A stretch of 64,000 bases of DNA from Orobanche coerulescens (lineage: Eukaryota; Streptophyta; Magnoliopsida; Lamiales; Orobanchaceae). Below, piece after piece: positions 31,374 through 41,109 of the stretch. The notes beneath the pieces are model-generated. The model was not told the origin of the DNA. It saw only the letters and a list, made by a program, of their open reading frames with translations, and made no database searches. The stretch covers positions 52,546,001 through 52,610,000 of the forward strand of contig CM065818.1 in NCBI GenBank assembly GCA_033398695.1, in the 5' to 3' direction. How positions within the stretch are numbered: the first letter of the stretch is position 1; each line of letters opens with the position of its first letter. The position numbers and the translations under genes were made by a program.

Positions 31374-31863
31374 CTTGTAGGATCCTTCCTGTATTTTATT
31401 TTTGAAACAGCAAAAATTTTGTATCCTCATTTTTGCCCAAACTTGTAATCTTTGCTCTTCCTCAATAAAATATATTTTTGTCTTGAAAGATTACAACTCG
31501 TAATCTACTGTGTTACTATGTGATTACGAAATGAGTTGATTTGCTGCAATAAACAAGTATAAAACTTGTATAGTATATAAGCTGTAAGAACTTGTCTGCG
31601 AATAGTTCATAGGTTAAGTTGTATTCAACTAGATTACACTGTAAGATTGTGCCTGCGCACCAATCATAAGTTTAAGCTGTAAAAACACTTTGTTGTTATA
31701 TTCTACCTTTTTAGAACTTGGCTGCGAGCAGTTCACATTGCATTAATTTGCTGAAGGCCAGAACATTCGACAGAAGATCAAGTAGAAAGCCTCTCGAAAC
31801 AAAGATGTTTCAAAGGTTTTGACATCAAGGTTTTGGCATCATCGAGTGACTTGGCAATTATCA

Positions 31864-31876
31864 AAAAGGGGGAAAT
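31864..31876 (+). other. Polypurine tract of SIRE-like copia
   Basis: AAAAAGGGGGAAAT directly precedes TGTTGGGATAAACA at 31877. 31374-31863 is untranslated 3' sequence with no recognisable feature. Confidence 0.75.
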
Positions 31877-33154
31877 TGTTGGGATAAACAATCCTATATC
31901 TAAGTTTTGATAAAGTGCCAACATACAGCAAGCAGCTGTCTCGAAGACGATCGAAGTTGTTGGAGTAAACAATCATGTATTGAAGTCTTCTCAAAGTGCC
32001 AACATACAGCAAAAGTAAAAAGAGCCATCATACATCAAGAAAATCATATGTCAATATGACGCTAAGTATGGAAGCTGTCCCGAAATAATCATACAACATC
32101 TCTCCATACAGCAGCACTAAGATAGCCTACAGCATACAGGCTGTAAGTATTGACATTTTCAATACTTATCCAAACAGGACTGAAGACCGTTGAAATGGAA
32201 TCTGCTTTATTCACTAAAAGTCAAGTCCCGTTTGAAAAGAAGTATTTAAATACTGAAGGGATAAAGCATTTAAATACTAGCCGACACAGATATTCAATCA
32301 AAAATCAAAAACCGGATCATGTTTTATTCAAATAAATCATCCCATTGGAACAGACTTTTGCTCAACGGATCTATTCAGAGGCTATATATACCCTAGAGTT
32401 TGAAGATCGGTTCACCCAATACGCCAACACATACATGCTTACAAGTAATACACGAACGATCTATCGACTCAATATTCATTATCATCAGATTAAGCTTACA
32501 AGAGCAAAGTATATTTCTTCCGAGTATCATTCATATCTGAGAAGAAGAAATATACTCAGTCAACTCAAGAACAGCCATCATCATATGAAGAACTTCATCG
32601 ACAAGCTGTTGTTCTTACCTGGTTACTTTACCTTTTACCTTTGAGTAAAAACCTAGTTCTGTGTGAACTAAAGAAGTTATTCCGACCTGTGTGCGATGAA
32701 TAAGACGAAGATTTGGAAGTGTGTGTGAAGAAGAAAGTAAAGAGTTAGCTTTGACCAATCTGTGTGAACGGTTGAAAGTGACGGTCCTTGTATCGATCTG
32801 TGTGAACGATACAGAGGATATGTTTGATTATAGACACGTAGTTATGTACGCAGTGTTTATAATAAAAAGCTTTACTCCTGTGTGGAGTACCAGTGGACGT
32901 AGAGGGGTTTACCTCGAACCACTTTAATTACTGTATTAATTACCTTCTGCATTTACTACTTTCATTATTGTGATTTGTTTTACAAGTATACACTGCATAC
33001 CCTGTACGCACCAAGCAAACAGGAGAAAACCAAGTTGCTTTATTAACAGCAACTTACTGTTTCAAGACTTCTGCTACGCACTCCTATTTGAAAATCATAC
33101 AGCTTATTGCTTAAACACTTTCCAAGTTGTATTCTATATACTTAGTGGCCAACA
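31877..33154 (+). repeat. 3' LTR of SIRE-like copia (1,278 bases)
   Basis: It starts TGTTGGGATAAACA and ends GTGGCCAACA, with TGTTGG/CCAACA as inverted ends. An 81-base near-duplication of its first segment begins at 31958. A TATATATA box lies near 32383. The sequence after 33154 (CACTCCTTATTGGAT) lines up with family X LTR (CACTTCTCATTGGAT near 37262), which supports the right boundary. Confidence 0.72.
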
Positions 33155-34968
33155 CACTCCTTATTGGATAAGGGGATCGGCACTGGAAAGGTTAATAGCT
33201 CAAATACTTAATCGTTCGCAAGTCGATGAAACTTGACTGGGGGTTAAGTTTATGTGAAGACTTGTATGACGTGTTCTTTGACATGGAAAGTGCCTGTCGA
33301 ACACTAATGATTAGTGGGAGCACACGTTATAGGTATGCTAATTGGATTAGTATACTCGAACCGAGTCACCCTCGATTCGTCACACGGATTTCACTCCGGG
33401 ACAATCAATGACGGAATCGAAAGGTTGTGATAGGTATTCGTGAACCTTCTTCTTGAGGATTTGGTAGGGATGTGCTTGTGATGATTTTCATCAGAGTAGT
33501 TCAACTCAAAAAACTAGAAGGTGGGGGTCAACCTCGACGTGCATCTTGACGGGCAAGTAACAGGTCACACTAAATACCAAGATAGAATTCTTTCTCCTGT
33601 TAGTGAACGGGTTATATGTCTAATGCGGTTATTGGCAAATGAGATCAAACTCTTTGGCCAAAGCATTGGAGCTAGTTGTATTGGATACACGAGAGCTCGA
33701 TGATCTCGATTTACATTAACTCATGCATAGCATCAAGTACATATAGGGTTTGACTGACCGTGACCCTACAACTTGACCGGGACATTTAAAACAAGGGTTT
33801 ATACGTATACTGGTATTCACGATAGAATGGTTCTTGAATGATCCCAATCATTCGTTCTCAGTTGGGGTACAGTGTAGGCCGCCAGGCTGGCTAGGTGGTG
33901 CTACTACTCTTTGGTTCCTCCCATTGCTGACTGAGACGGACCTACCGAGTCGCGCAATAGGATTGACGACAGAATGAATCGAGCCTATTCTCTCATTATG
34001 AATATCAGATATTGGATATCTAATTTATTAGGACATTAGATGTCTAAATTGATTTATTGGCTAAATTAATTGACGGACTAATGAATTAAGTAAATTACTG
34101 GGTGATTAATTTAATTAATGAATATAATTATTTCTTGGAGAAATTAATTATGTTATTATGTATTTTATATGATTAATTAATTGAATTAATTAATTAATAT
34201 AAATACATCAGAATGAAATTGGAGTTTATCTGTTTGGACTCATGGGAGTCCGAAACAAACTGAACTCATCCGATTTCTTCATGATGGATGCCCCCCCCCA
34301 TTCATCCATGTAAGTTTTGACTTGTCACCATCATGATGTTTGAAATATCATGTGTTGAGGGGTCAAGTATCATGGCCATTATTTGGTTGGTGATTCTCTC
34401 ATGTGTATTGAAGTATTACATTAGAAGTGATGACTTCAATCTCTTCCAACCCAATTTTGATTCCTACGGTTCATGCATTTGGTAGAGAGAGAGAGAGACA
34501 AAACTCTTTCTAAAAGTCGTCTTCTTCTTCACTTCTTATTATTTTTCTTAGAGGAAAAATCAAGAGATTATAGAGAGAGTAAGATTAAAACACTTAGAGT
34601 ATGATAATCTTAATATACAAGCTTCTACAATCTTGCTTTAGCCATATCCTTGGAGGATAGCAAGGCGTTGTCGTTCTGTTTTTTTTTTCAGCACGTGACA
34701 AGTAGAGACGCGGTACTTTCGGCGTTGGATTATCCAAGAGCTTGGAGCGGATTGGAATCGTAGGGAGATCGCCTAAAATTTGGGGAATCGCTCAAGAGAA
34801 GAACACCACTTAATCAACGGACTACAAGGGTATGTTTCTCGTATCTTCTTGTGCTTCGTTTTATATTCGTATATACGTAGCTTGATCGATCCTCATAGGG
34901 ATTCGGATCGAATTAGATTCGTATTATTTCTTCCGCTGCGCCTTCATTTTAGGCACCGAATCCCAACA
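33155..34968 (-). repeat. 3' LTR of family X copia (partial)
   Basis: On the minus strand it begins TGTTGGGATTCGGTGCC at 34968. It matches the LTRs at 37080-48128 and, in the opposite orientation, 52418-53986. A poly-T run lies near 34679, and AT-rich blocks near 34060-34200. No coding content. Confidence 0.82.
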
Positions 34969-35303
34969 ATATATTCACCGCTTCTTCTTCTAATTATAGC
35001 ATCATCATCAAAAGAAACTAAATCACCATCTTTTTAATTTGGAAACCGAAATTAAATTCATTCTAAAATCTGGTACTAATAATATATTATTGCAGAATAA
35101 TATTTTATCATTAATCTTTAACTGCACGACTCCCACTGCAACAGCCATAAGCTTGGAATAATTGCCCCATTTGATGGTTATCTCGCCCGCACTAAGCTGC
35201 TTGGTTACCTTAAAACCATGCGAGTCAAAGCAAACATGATCAGTGGAACCAGAATCAACTATCTACGAAGTGGAAGAACAAACTGCCAAACATGTTTTGA
35301 CTA
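34969..35303 (-). pseudogene. Copia protease fragment, family X
   Basis: The minus strand carries VDSGSTDHVC with the catalytic D-S-G at 35256-35248, then IKWGNYSKL and a VPDFRMNLISVSKL segment near 35070-35040, as in copia proteases. It is out of frame with gag by one shift and stops soon afterwards. The LTR follows about 70 bases later, so the rest of pol has been lost. Confidence 0.72.
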
Positions 35304-36125
35304 CTAGTGCATGAGACATCCCTTTTTAAGAGTAGGGCAGTCCACTTTAAAGTGTCCTTTCTGACAGCACTTGTAGCACTTTCCCTTTGGCTTTTTGTTT
35401 GCCTCAGGCTGAGGAGCCTTGCTTTTTACCTTGAGAATTGCCACTTGCTTCTGGCCCACTTGTTTCTTCTTCTTCCCCCACTTAGGTTTAGAATTCGAAA
35501 TACTAGTAGCGGCAAGAACTTGATACCCTTGCCTGAAGAGACCTTTTGCATCTTGAAGCTCTGTCAGCAATCCCGCTAAGGTATACTCCCTATGATTCAT
35601 ATTGAAGTTTAGGCAGAACTGCTCAAAGCTCCTAGTTAAGCTGCCTAGGATGATATCGACTCGCGTTTCTGCATCGATCGTGGCCCCTAAGATATCAAGT
35701 TCGTTTAGATGAGAAATCATCTTTAGAAAATGATCATTTACCGGGGTTCCTTCAGGCATTTAGGTCGTCATCAAGACCCTCATAGCATTTTGCCTAGCCG
35801 CCCGGTTTTGATGACCAAACATCTCGCTGAGATTTTTCATCATTTCCACGGCCGTACCCATACTCTAAAGCTGATGCTGCAATACATTTGCTAAAGAAGC
35901 CAAGATGTAACATCGAGCCATCTCATCAAATTTCTTCCATCTGCGGTATTCTTTCACCTCATCAGGTGTCGAATCCGCATCTGGTTCCAATGGGCATTCC
36001 TCAGTTAGAACAAACTTGTGTTCTTCAGCAGTTAGGACAATATTAAGATTACGTTTCCAATCAGAAAAGCTAGTGCCATCTAGTTTGCTTTCTTTGAGAA
36101 TTACAGCAAGTGGATTGAAAGACAT
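35304..36125 (-). pseudogene. gag: Copia gag, family X
   Basis: ATG is at 36125. The N-terminus has LDGTSFSDWKRNLNIVLTAE, the DUF4219/UBN2-type gag start. Later come ILGSLTRSFEQFCLNFN and a CCHC knuckle CYKCCQKGHFKVDC. It is one frame broken by TAG (35865-35867) and TAA (35760-35762). The product would be the capsid/nucleocapsid protein. Confidence 0.85.
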
Positions 36126-36191
36126 CTGACATACAAATTAAAAACATTCATCACATAATGCATAGCAAAATATATTGAAAAACCACAAAAC

Positions 36192-36235
<44 letters not shown>

Positions 36236-36505
36236 AGCAACCCACACCTCGAAAAACCCACATATGCAAGCTACGGTCGTGTGGACGTTTACACACACAT
36301 TTTTCAAGTAGAGTTTTACGTCTTTAATTTTACTATCTTGTCATTTTACGCTATGACAAGTAAAATTAATAGTTGGTTCCTCTTGGCCATGTATTAATTA
36401 ACATAGATTCCGATGGGGAACTTATTAATTAATACACCTAAGTGAACACCATAATTTAACAACCTTAAAATATTATCTTTTAAATAATAGTCCTACAGAT
36501 GGACA
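36126..36505 (-). other. Leader of family X copia with (AT)n run
   Basis: 380 bases upstream of the gag ATG with an (AT)n microsatellite at about 36196-36231. No PBS is seen before the gypsy LTR begins at 36506. Confidence 0.45.
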
Positions 36506-37079
36506 TGTAATATCCGCAATTTTGATTTTTGGTAATTTTCTTTTTCTTTTGGCAGATGTCCATCCTAGTGACTCGCTTTTGACCATTTCGTCATTTTGAG
36601 AATGATTAATTATGCACTTTTTAACATCCAAGTTCATTTCTGTGTTGCTTTGTTGAGTTCCGTGCTTCTTAGCGACTTTTTCGCACTTAAGTTCGATTCT
36701 TACGAATCTCGTTCAAAACTGTTGTTTCGTGTTTCCCATAAGTTCATTTAAAATTTTTATAAGTATTGTGAGCTTCAGATGGATTATCCTTTTCCGTATC
36801 ACGATTTTTCGGACATTTGAGCCGTTTTGTAATTTCCCAAAGTTTTGGGCACTTGTTTCCGTACTTGTTTTTACCTATCTTCGGTGGTCGGAATCGCGTG
36901 TGTGTTTACCGCCTTCGTTCGTTGTTGAGAATCATTTGTAAGCATTATGTCACACTTTTCGTGTCATCGCATTTTGAGGTCGTTCGGGACTGACAGGACA
37001 GCAGATGGAATCTGCTGCCAGAATGCAGGTTACGGCCGTAACCTGTAGCATGTTATGGCCGTAATGTCCATGATGTTAC
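36506..37079 (+). repeat. Gypsy family C LTR, segment 1
   Basis: It starts TGTAATATCCGC and is distantly like the family B LTR start. It holds the TTACGGCCGTAA palindrome at about 37030-37041 and TTATGGCCGTAA near 37052. It breaks off in GATGTTAC, where the X solo LTR is inserted, and continues at 48134. Confidence 0.75.
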
Positions 37080-38760
37080 TGTTAGGAGTATGCCCTCGAA
37101 TGCCACTCAGAGGATGTTGAGTGAGGGCATTGTACTTGTAATTATGTAAATCAATAATATAAGGCAATGAATGTTTCTTTATTTACTGGTAGTTACTGGC
37201 ATTCCTAACTCGTAAATATACATATAGAAACTAATCCATGTATTTGAGAGCAAAACATTCCACTTCTCATTGGATAAGGGGGTTGGCACTAGAAAGGTTT
37301 ATAGCTCAAATACTTAATCGTTCGCAAGTCGATGAAACTTGACTGGGCGTTAAGTTTATGTGAAGACTTGTATGACATGTTCTTTTGACATGGGGAGTGC
37401 CTGTCGAACACTAATGGTTAGTGGGAGCACACGTAATAGGTATGCTAATTGGATTAGTATACTCGAACTGACTCACCCTCGATTCGTCACACGGATTTCA
37501 CTCTGGGACAGTCAATGACGGAATCGAAAGGTTTTGATAGGTATTCGTGAACCTTCGACTTGAGGATTTAGTAGGGATGTGCTTGTGACATCAAGATTTT
37601 CATTAGAGTAGTTCGACCCTATAAACCGGGATGTGGGGGTCAACCTCGACGTGCATCTTGACGGGCAAGTAGCAGGTCCTACTGAATACCAAGATAGAAT
37701 TCTTCTCCCGTTAGTGAGCGGGTTATATGTCCTATGCGGTTATTGGCAGATGAGATTATAAGTCTTTGGCCAAAGCATTGGAGCTAGTTGTATTGGATAC
37801 ACGAGAGCTCGATGATCTCGATTTGCATTAACGCATGCATGGCGTCAAGAACAGATAGGGTTTGACTGACCGTGACCCTATATCTTTATCAGGACATTTG
37901 AAAGAAGGGTTTATACGTATACTGGTATTCACGACAGAGTGGTTCTTCAATGATCCCAATCATTCATTCTCAGTTGGGGTACAGTGTAGGCTGCCAGGCT
38001 GTCTAGGTGGTGCTACTACTCTTTGGTTCCTCCCATTGCTGACTGAGACGGAACTACCGAGTCGCGCAATAGGATTGACGATGGAATGAATCAATCTTCT
38101 TCTCTCTTTATGAATATTAGATATTGGATATCTAATTTGGGACATTAGATGTCTAAATCAATTTATTGGATAAATTGATTTACGGCCTAATGAATTAAAT
38201 AAATTATTGGGTGATTAATTTAATTCATAAATATAATTATTTCTTGGACAAATTATTATGTATTTAATGTGATTATTTTATTGGATTAATTAATCGACAC
38301 AAATACATCGGAACGGAATCGGAGTTTATCTGTTTGGACTCACGGGAGTCCGAAACGAACCGAACTCATCCGTTTTTCATGATAGCTGCCCCCTTTGCTT
38401 CCACCCACCTTCCCATTGTCTTTTCTTCTATTTATTAATGCATGATCATGACTTTGTGGGGTTAGACATCATGTAGCATGATTTGTATCATGTGGGTGGG
38501 ATCTGAATAAAGGATGGAAGACTTCTCATTACAACTCACCTTTTGAACCTCGGAGAGATTCCATACGTGAGATTGGTGAGAGAGAGAGGAAAGAGTTCCT
38601 TTTCATAGTCTTCTTCTTCTTCATGTGTTCTTGATAATTCTTGGAGAAAAATCAAGAAATCAGAGAGAGAAAATTTGATAAACATACTTAGAGTATATTA
38701 ATCAAATTCAATAGCTTCATCACTTAGCTCTAGCCATATTCTTGGAGGATAGCAAGGTGA

Positions 38761-40813
38761 TGTAATATCCGTAATTTTTCCATTTTTAGCAGTTCCCATT
38801 TTTGGTGTATGTCTATTTTTATCGACTCGCTTGTAACCGTTTCGGTATTTCGAATCTACTTTGTTCTTGGAGTTTTTCCATTTGGACGAGTTTTGATGAT
38901 GTTTTCACGTAATTTAATTTTATGACATATTTTGCCGTATGAACGTTCGATTCTTGTAAAACTCGTTCGTTTTTGTTGTTTCTTGGTTTGTACAAGTTCG
39001 TATGGTTGAGTTGGTCATGTGGAGACTTTCGATTTGTAAATCCGACGTCGTTTCGTGATTTTCGGGCACTTGGGCCATTTTTGTAATTTCCTAATAGTTT
39101 AGGGAATCTTAGTTTCGTTGTCGCATTACGGACCCTCCGGTGGTCGGAATTGTATTTTCTTTCAGCGCTTAGCTCCGTCGCCTTGTATGCTTCGCGTCTA
39201 TGTTCCTGGATTCTGGTCTCGTCGTACGTTTCATGTCTTATACCCTCGACAGCAGCTTACTGCTGGTGTGACATCAGCAGTGCTGAACTGCTGTGTAGGT
39301 AGCGCACGCTACCCCTGTTCCCTTGCATGCGCTACCGATAAGCAGTTAGCGTACGCTAACCCCCTATTGTTAGCGTACGCTAACGAATGGTGGCAGTAGC
39401 CACTGGACTGTCGCGGCCTCGTTAGCGCACGCTACATATGGTAGTTATCATGCGCTAACTTCACAGTATAAAAGCCTAGCGTGCAGTTTTCAGAGCAGCA
39501 GTTTTATTCTTTTCCCTTCGTTTCTTCGACGTGCGACTTCAGAGGCGATTTCCATCGGTCCTGATCGGAGTTCTCTTCATATTCCATCACCGTAGAGTCG
39601 TGCTAACATATTATCATCAGCATAATCGTCATCCATCATCCGAAATCGAGGTATTTTCGTCTAGAACCCTAACTCGTCAAATTTGGGGGTTTTTCGGGAT
39701 TTTAGTGACTAGTTCCGAATTGTTCAATTATGTTACGATATTCTTCACCAATTGTGATTATGGAGTGATTCCAAATCCAATGTCCTTGATTTTAATCCGC
39801 GAATTATCAATACGGGGAGATTTTGCGTAAACCCTCGCCCGTATCAATGGATCGTCCATTGTCGTATTATGTAATCGGGATTATGGGTGTTTTCCACTAG
39901 AGTATTGTTGTCCGTTGGGACTGAACTGTGTTGATCCTTCGTATAGGAACCGTCGTTTTCCACCCGGACCGTTCGTAGTCGCGTTTCACTTCCGTTTCTT
40001 CAAGAATGTCTCAAAGGCAAGTACTTTACATTTGTTTACATGTTCTAGTATTTGAATTATGGCTGCATCGTGGTTGTTGTGGATGGTTATGTGTATGTTC
40101 ACCTAGGGACGGTCCGACGGGGCCTCTAGGGATACGTATTGCCGTGAGTGTGTGTATCGCGAACTGTGGTTAGCCACCCAGGGATGTCCGATGGGGCTCT
40201 GCGGGGTACGATGGCCGTGAGTCTCGTATCAACGGTTAACTTTGAATTGTGATTTGTTGGAGATAATGTGTTTTGTGATTGTACATCATGAATATTCCGG
40301 AATATAAAAATGTTTTCTAAAATGACTTTTTGGCACATATATTCATCTGATTAGAATGTAGTTCAAATGGATTGTACTTGCACTAGCAGTTGTCGCTAAC
40401 CCCTTAAATGGGGGAAATACTTTTTGTATTTCAGGTATTGATCGTGGGGACAAGCGAGTACCCGAGCCGTATGAGGATGATGGGCAAGCATGATATTATC
40501 CAGGAGTTGATTATTGGTGTCTTGTCAGTCAAAATTATTATTGATGTCTGATTTTGGGATTCTGTATTATAAAATTGGTTTAAGTACTCGAGTACTTCCG
40601 ATTTGAATTTGTTAATGTTGTGTTCCCGTTTTGGGAAAATGGATTTGATGTCAGAATTTTATTTGTCGGTTATAGTCTTTTATTTAACTTGTCGTTTTAT
40701 TTATGATGGTTTGTCGTTGTCGTATGTCCTGTTTTGGTACGTTAGCCTGGTGGATTCCACAGTGTGGGTTCCACGGCACTGTAATATGCCCTGAACGTCT
40801 TGGGGGTGTTACA
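38761..40813 (+). repeat. 5' LTR of family B element
   Basis: The palindrome cluster is at 39299-39457, TATAAAAG at 39467-39474, donor-like GAG/GTATTT at 39651, AAG/GCAAGT at 40017, paired GGTCCGACGGG / TGTCCGATGGG repeats at about 40107 and 40184, the hairpin CCCCTTAAATGGGG at 40400-40413 and TTTCAGG at about 40429-40435. Confidence 0.95.
39299..39457 (+). promoter_or_regulatory. TAGCGTACGCTA-type palindrome cluster (family B 5' LTR)
   Basis: Six sites are present: GTAGCGCACGCTAC, a decayed CATGCGCTACC, two perfect GTTAGCGTACGCTAAC, GTTAGCGCACGCTAC and ATCATGCGCTAAC. They end ten bases before TATAAAAG. The spacing resembles the ACGTACGT cluster of the solo LTR at 18657, but the core has changed. 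Confidence 0.75.
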
Positions 40814-40818
40814 GAATA

Positions 40819-40830
40819 TGGTATCAGAGC
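40819..40830 (+). other. Primer binding site, initiator-Met tRNA (family B)
   Basis: TGGTATCAGAGC lies five bases after the 5' LTR, a perfect 12-base match to the usual initiator-Met PBS. Confidence 0.92.
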
Positions 40831-41109
40831 TTAGGTTTATGGATACCTAGGCTGTCGGTTATTTGGGTCTAGTTAAGTGTCGTTTTTGGGACAGTATCAC
40901 TGCTATGCCATCATCTCAGTACGTCGGTGCTCGTAAGTTTTTCCTAACTTGACTCGTTTCACCGTTCTGTTCTATTCCTGTCTTAGTATCTTATTGCGTT
41001 ATGCGTTTGAATTGTACTTACCCATTACTTCTTCAGAATTCCTGCTGGTAGAGGACGCGGATGCGGTCGCAGACGCGGTAGGGGACGTGGCGCAGCCGGT
41101 GGGGCGGCC
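40831..41109 (+). other. Family B leader with possible intron and extended gag N-terminus
   Basis: A donor-like GTAAGT (40933) and an acceptor TTCTTCAG (ending 41036) suggest a leader intron. After it an in-frame Arg/Gly-rich stretch ([16 protein letters not shown]) runs into the gag ORF. At the place where families A and D have the gag ATG this copy reads ATT, so translation may start at 41110 or the start may be lost. Confidence 0.45.

Larger units (their letters stand above)
29692..33154 (+). mobile_element. Copia element, SIRE/Maximus-like, 3' part with env-like ORF
   Basis: An extra ORF with coiled-coil character (29692-31373) is followed by a purine tract (31864-31876) and a TGTTGG...CCAACA LTR (31877-33154). 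A long ORF between pol and the 3' LTR is the hallmark of SIRE/Maximus copia elements. No pol is left here to prove the clade. The left part would lie beyond the CACTA element that interrupts the ORF. It sits in a family X LTR. Confidence 0.6.
33155..36505 (-). mobile_element. Copia derivative, family X (gag and protease only)
   Basis: On the minus strand: leader (36505-36126), gag (36125-35304), a protease fragment (about 35300-35060), then almost at once the 3' LTR (34968 down to 33155). RT, RNase H and integrase are absent between protease and LTR, so it is non-autonomous. The LTR is cut at 33154 by the SIRE-like element and the leader at 36506 by gypsy family C, so both ends are incomplete here. 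It is the deepest layer visible in this window. Confidence 0.72.

Noticed and set aside
31877..33154. Host genic sequence between SIRE-like ORF and X LTR
   Set aside because: The purine tract, TGTTGG/CCAACA ends and rejoining of X sequence at 33155 show that it is an LTR.
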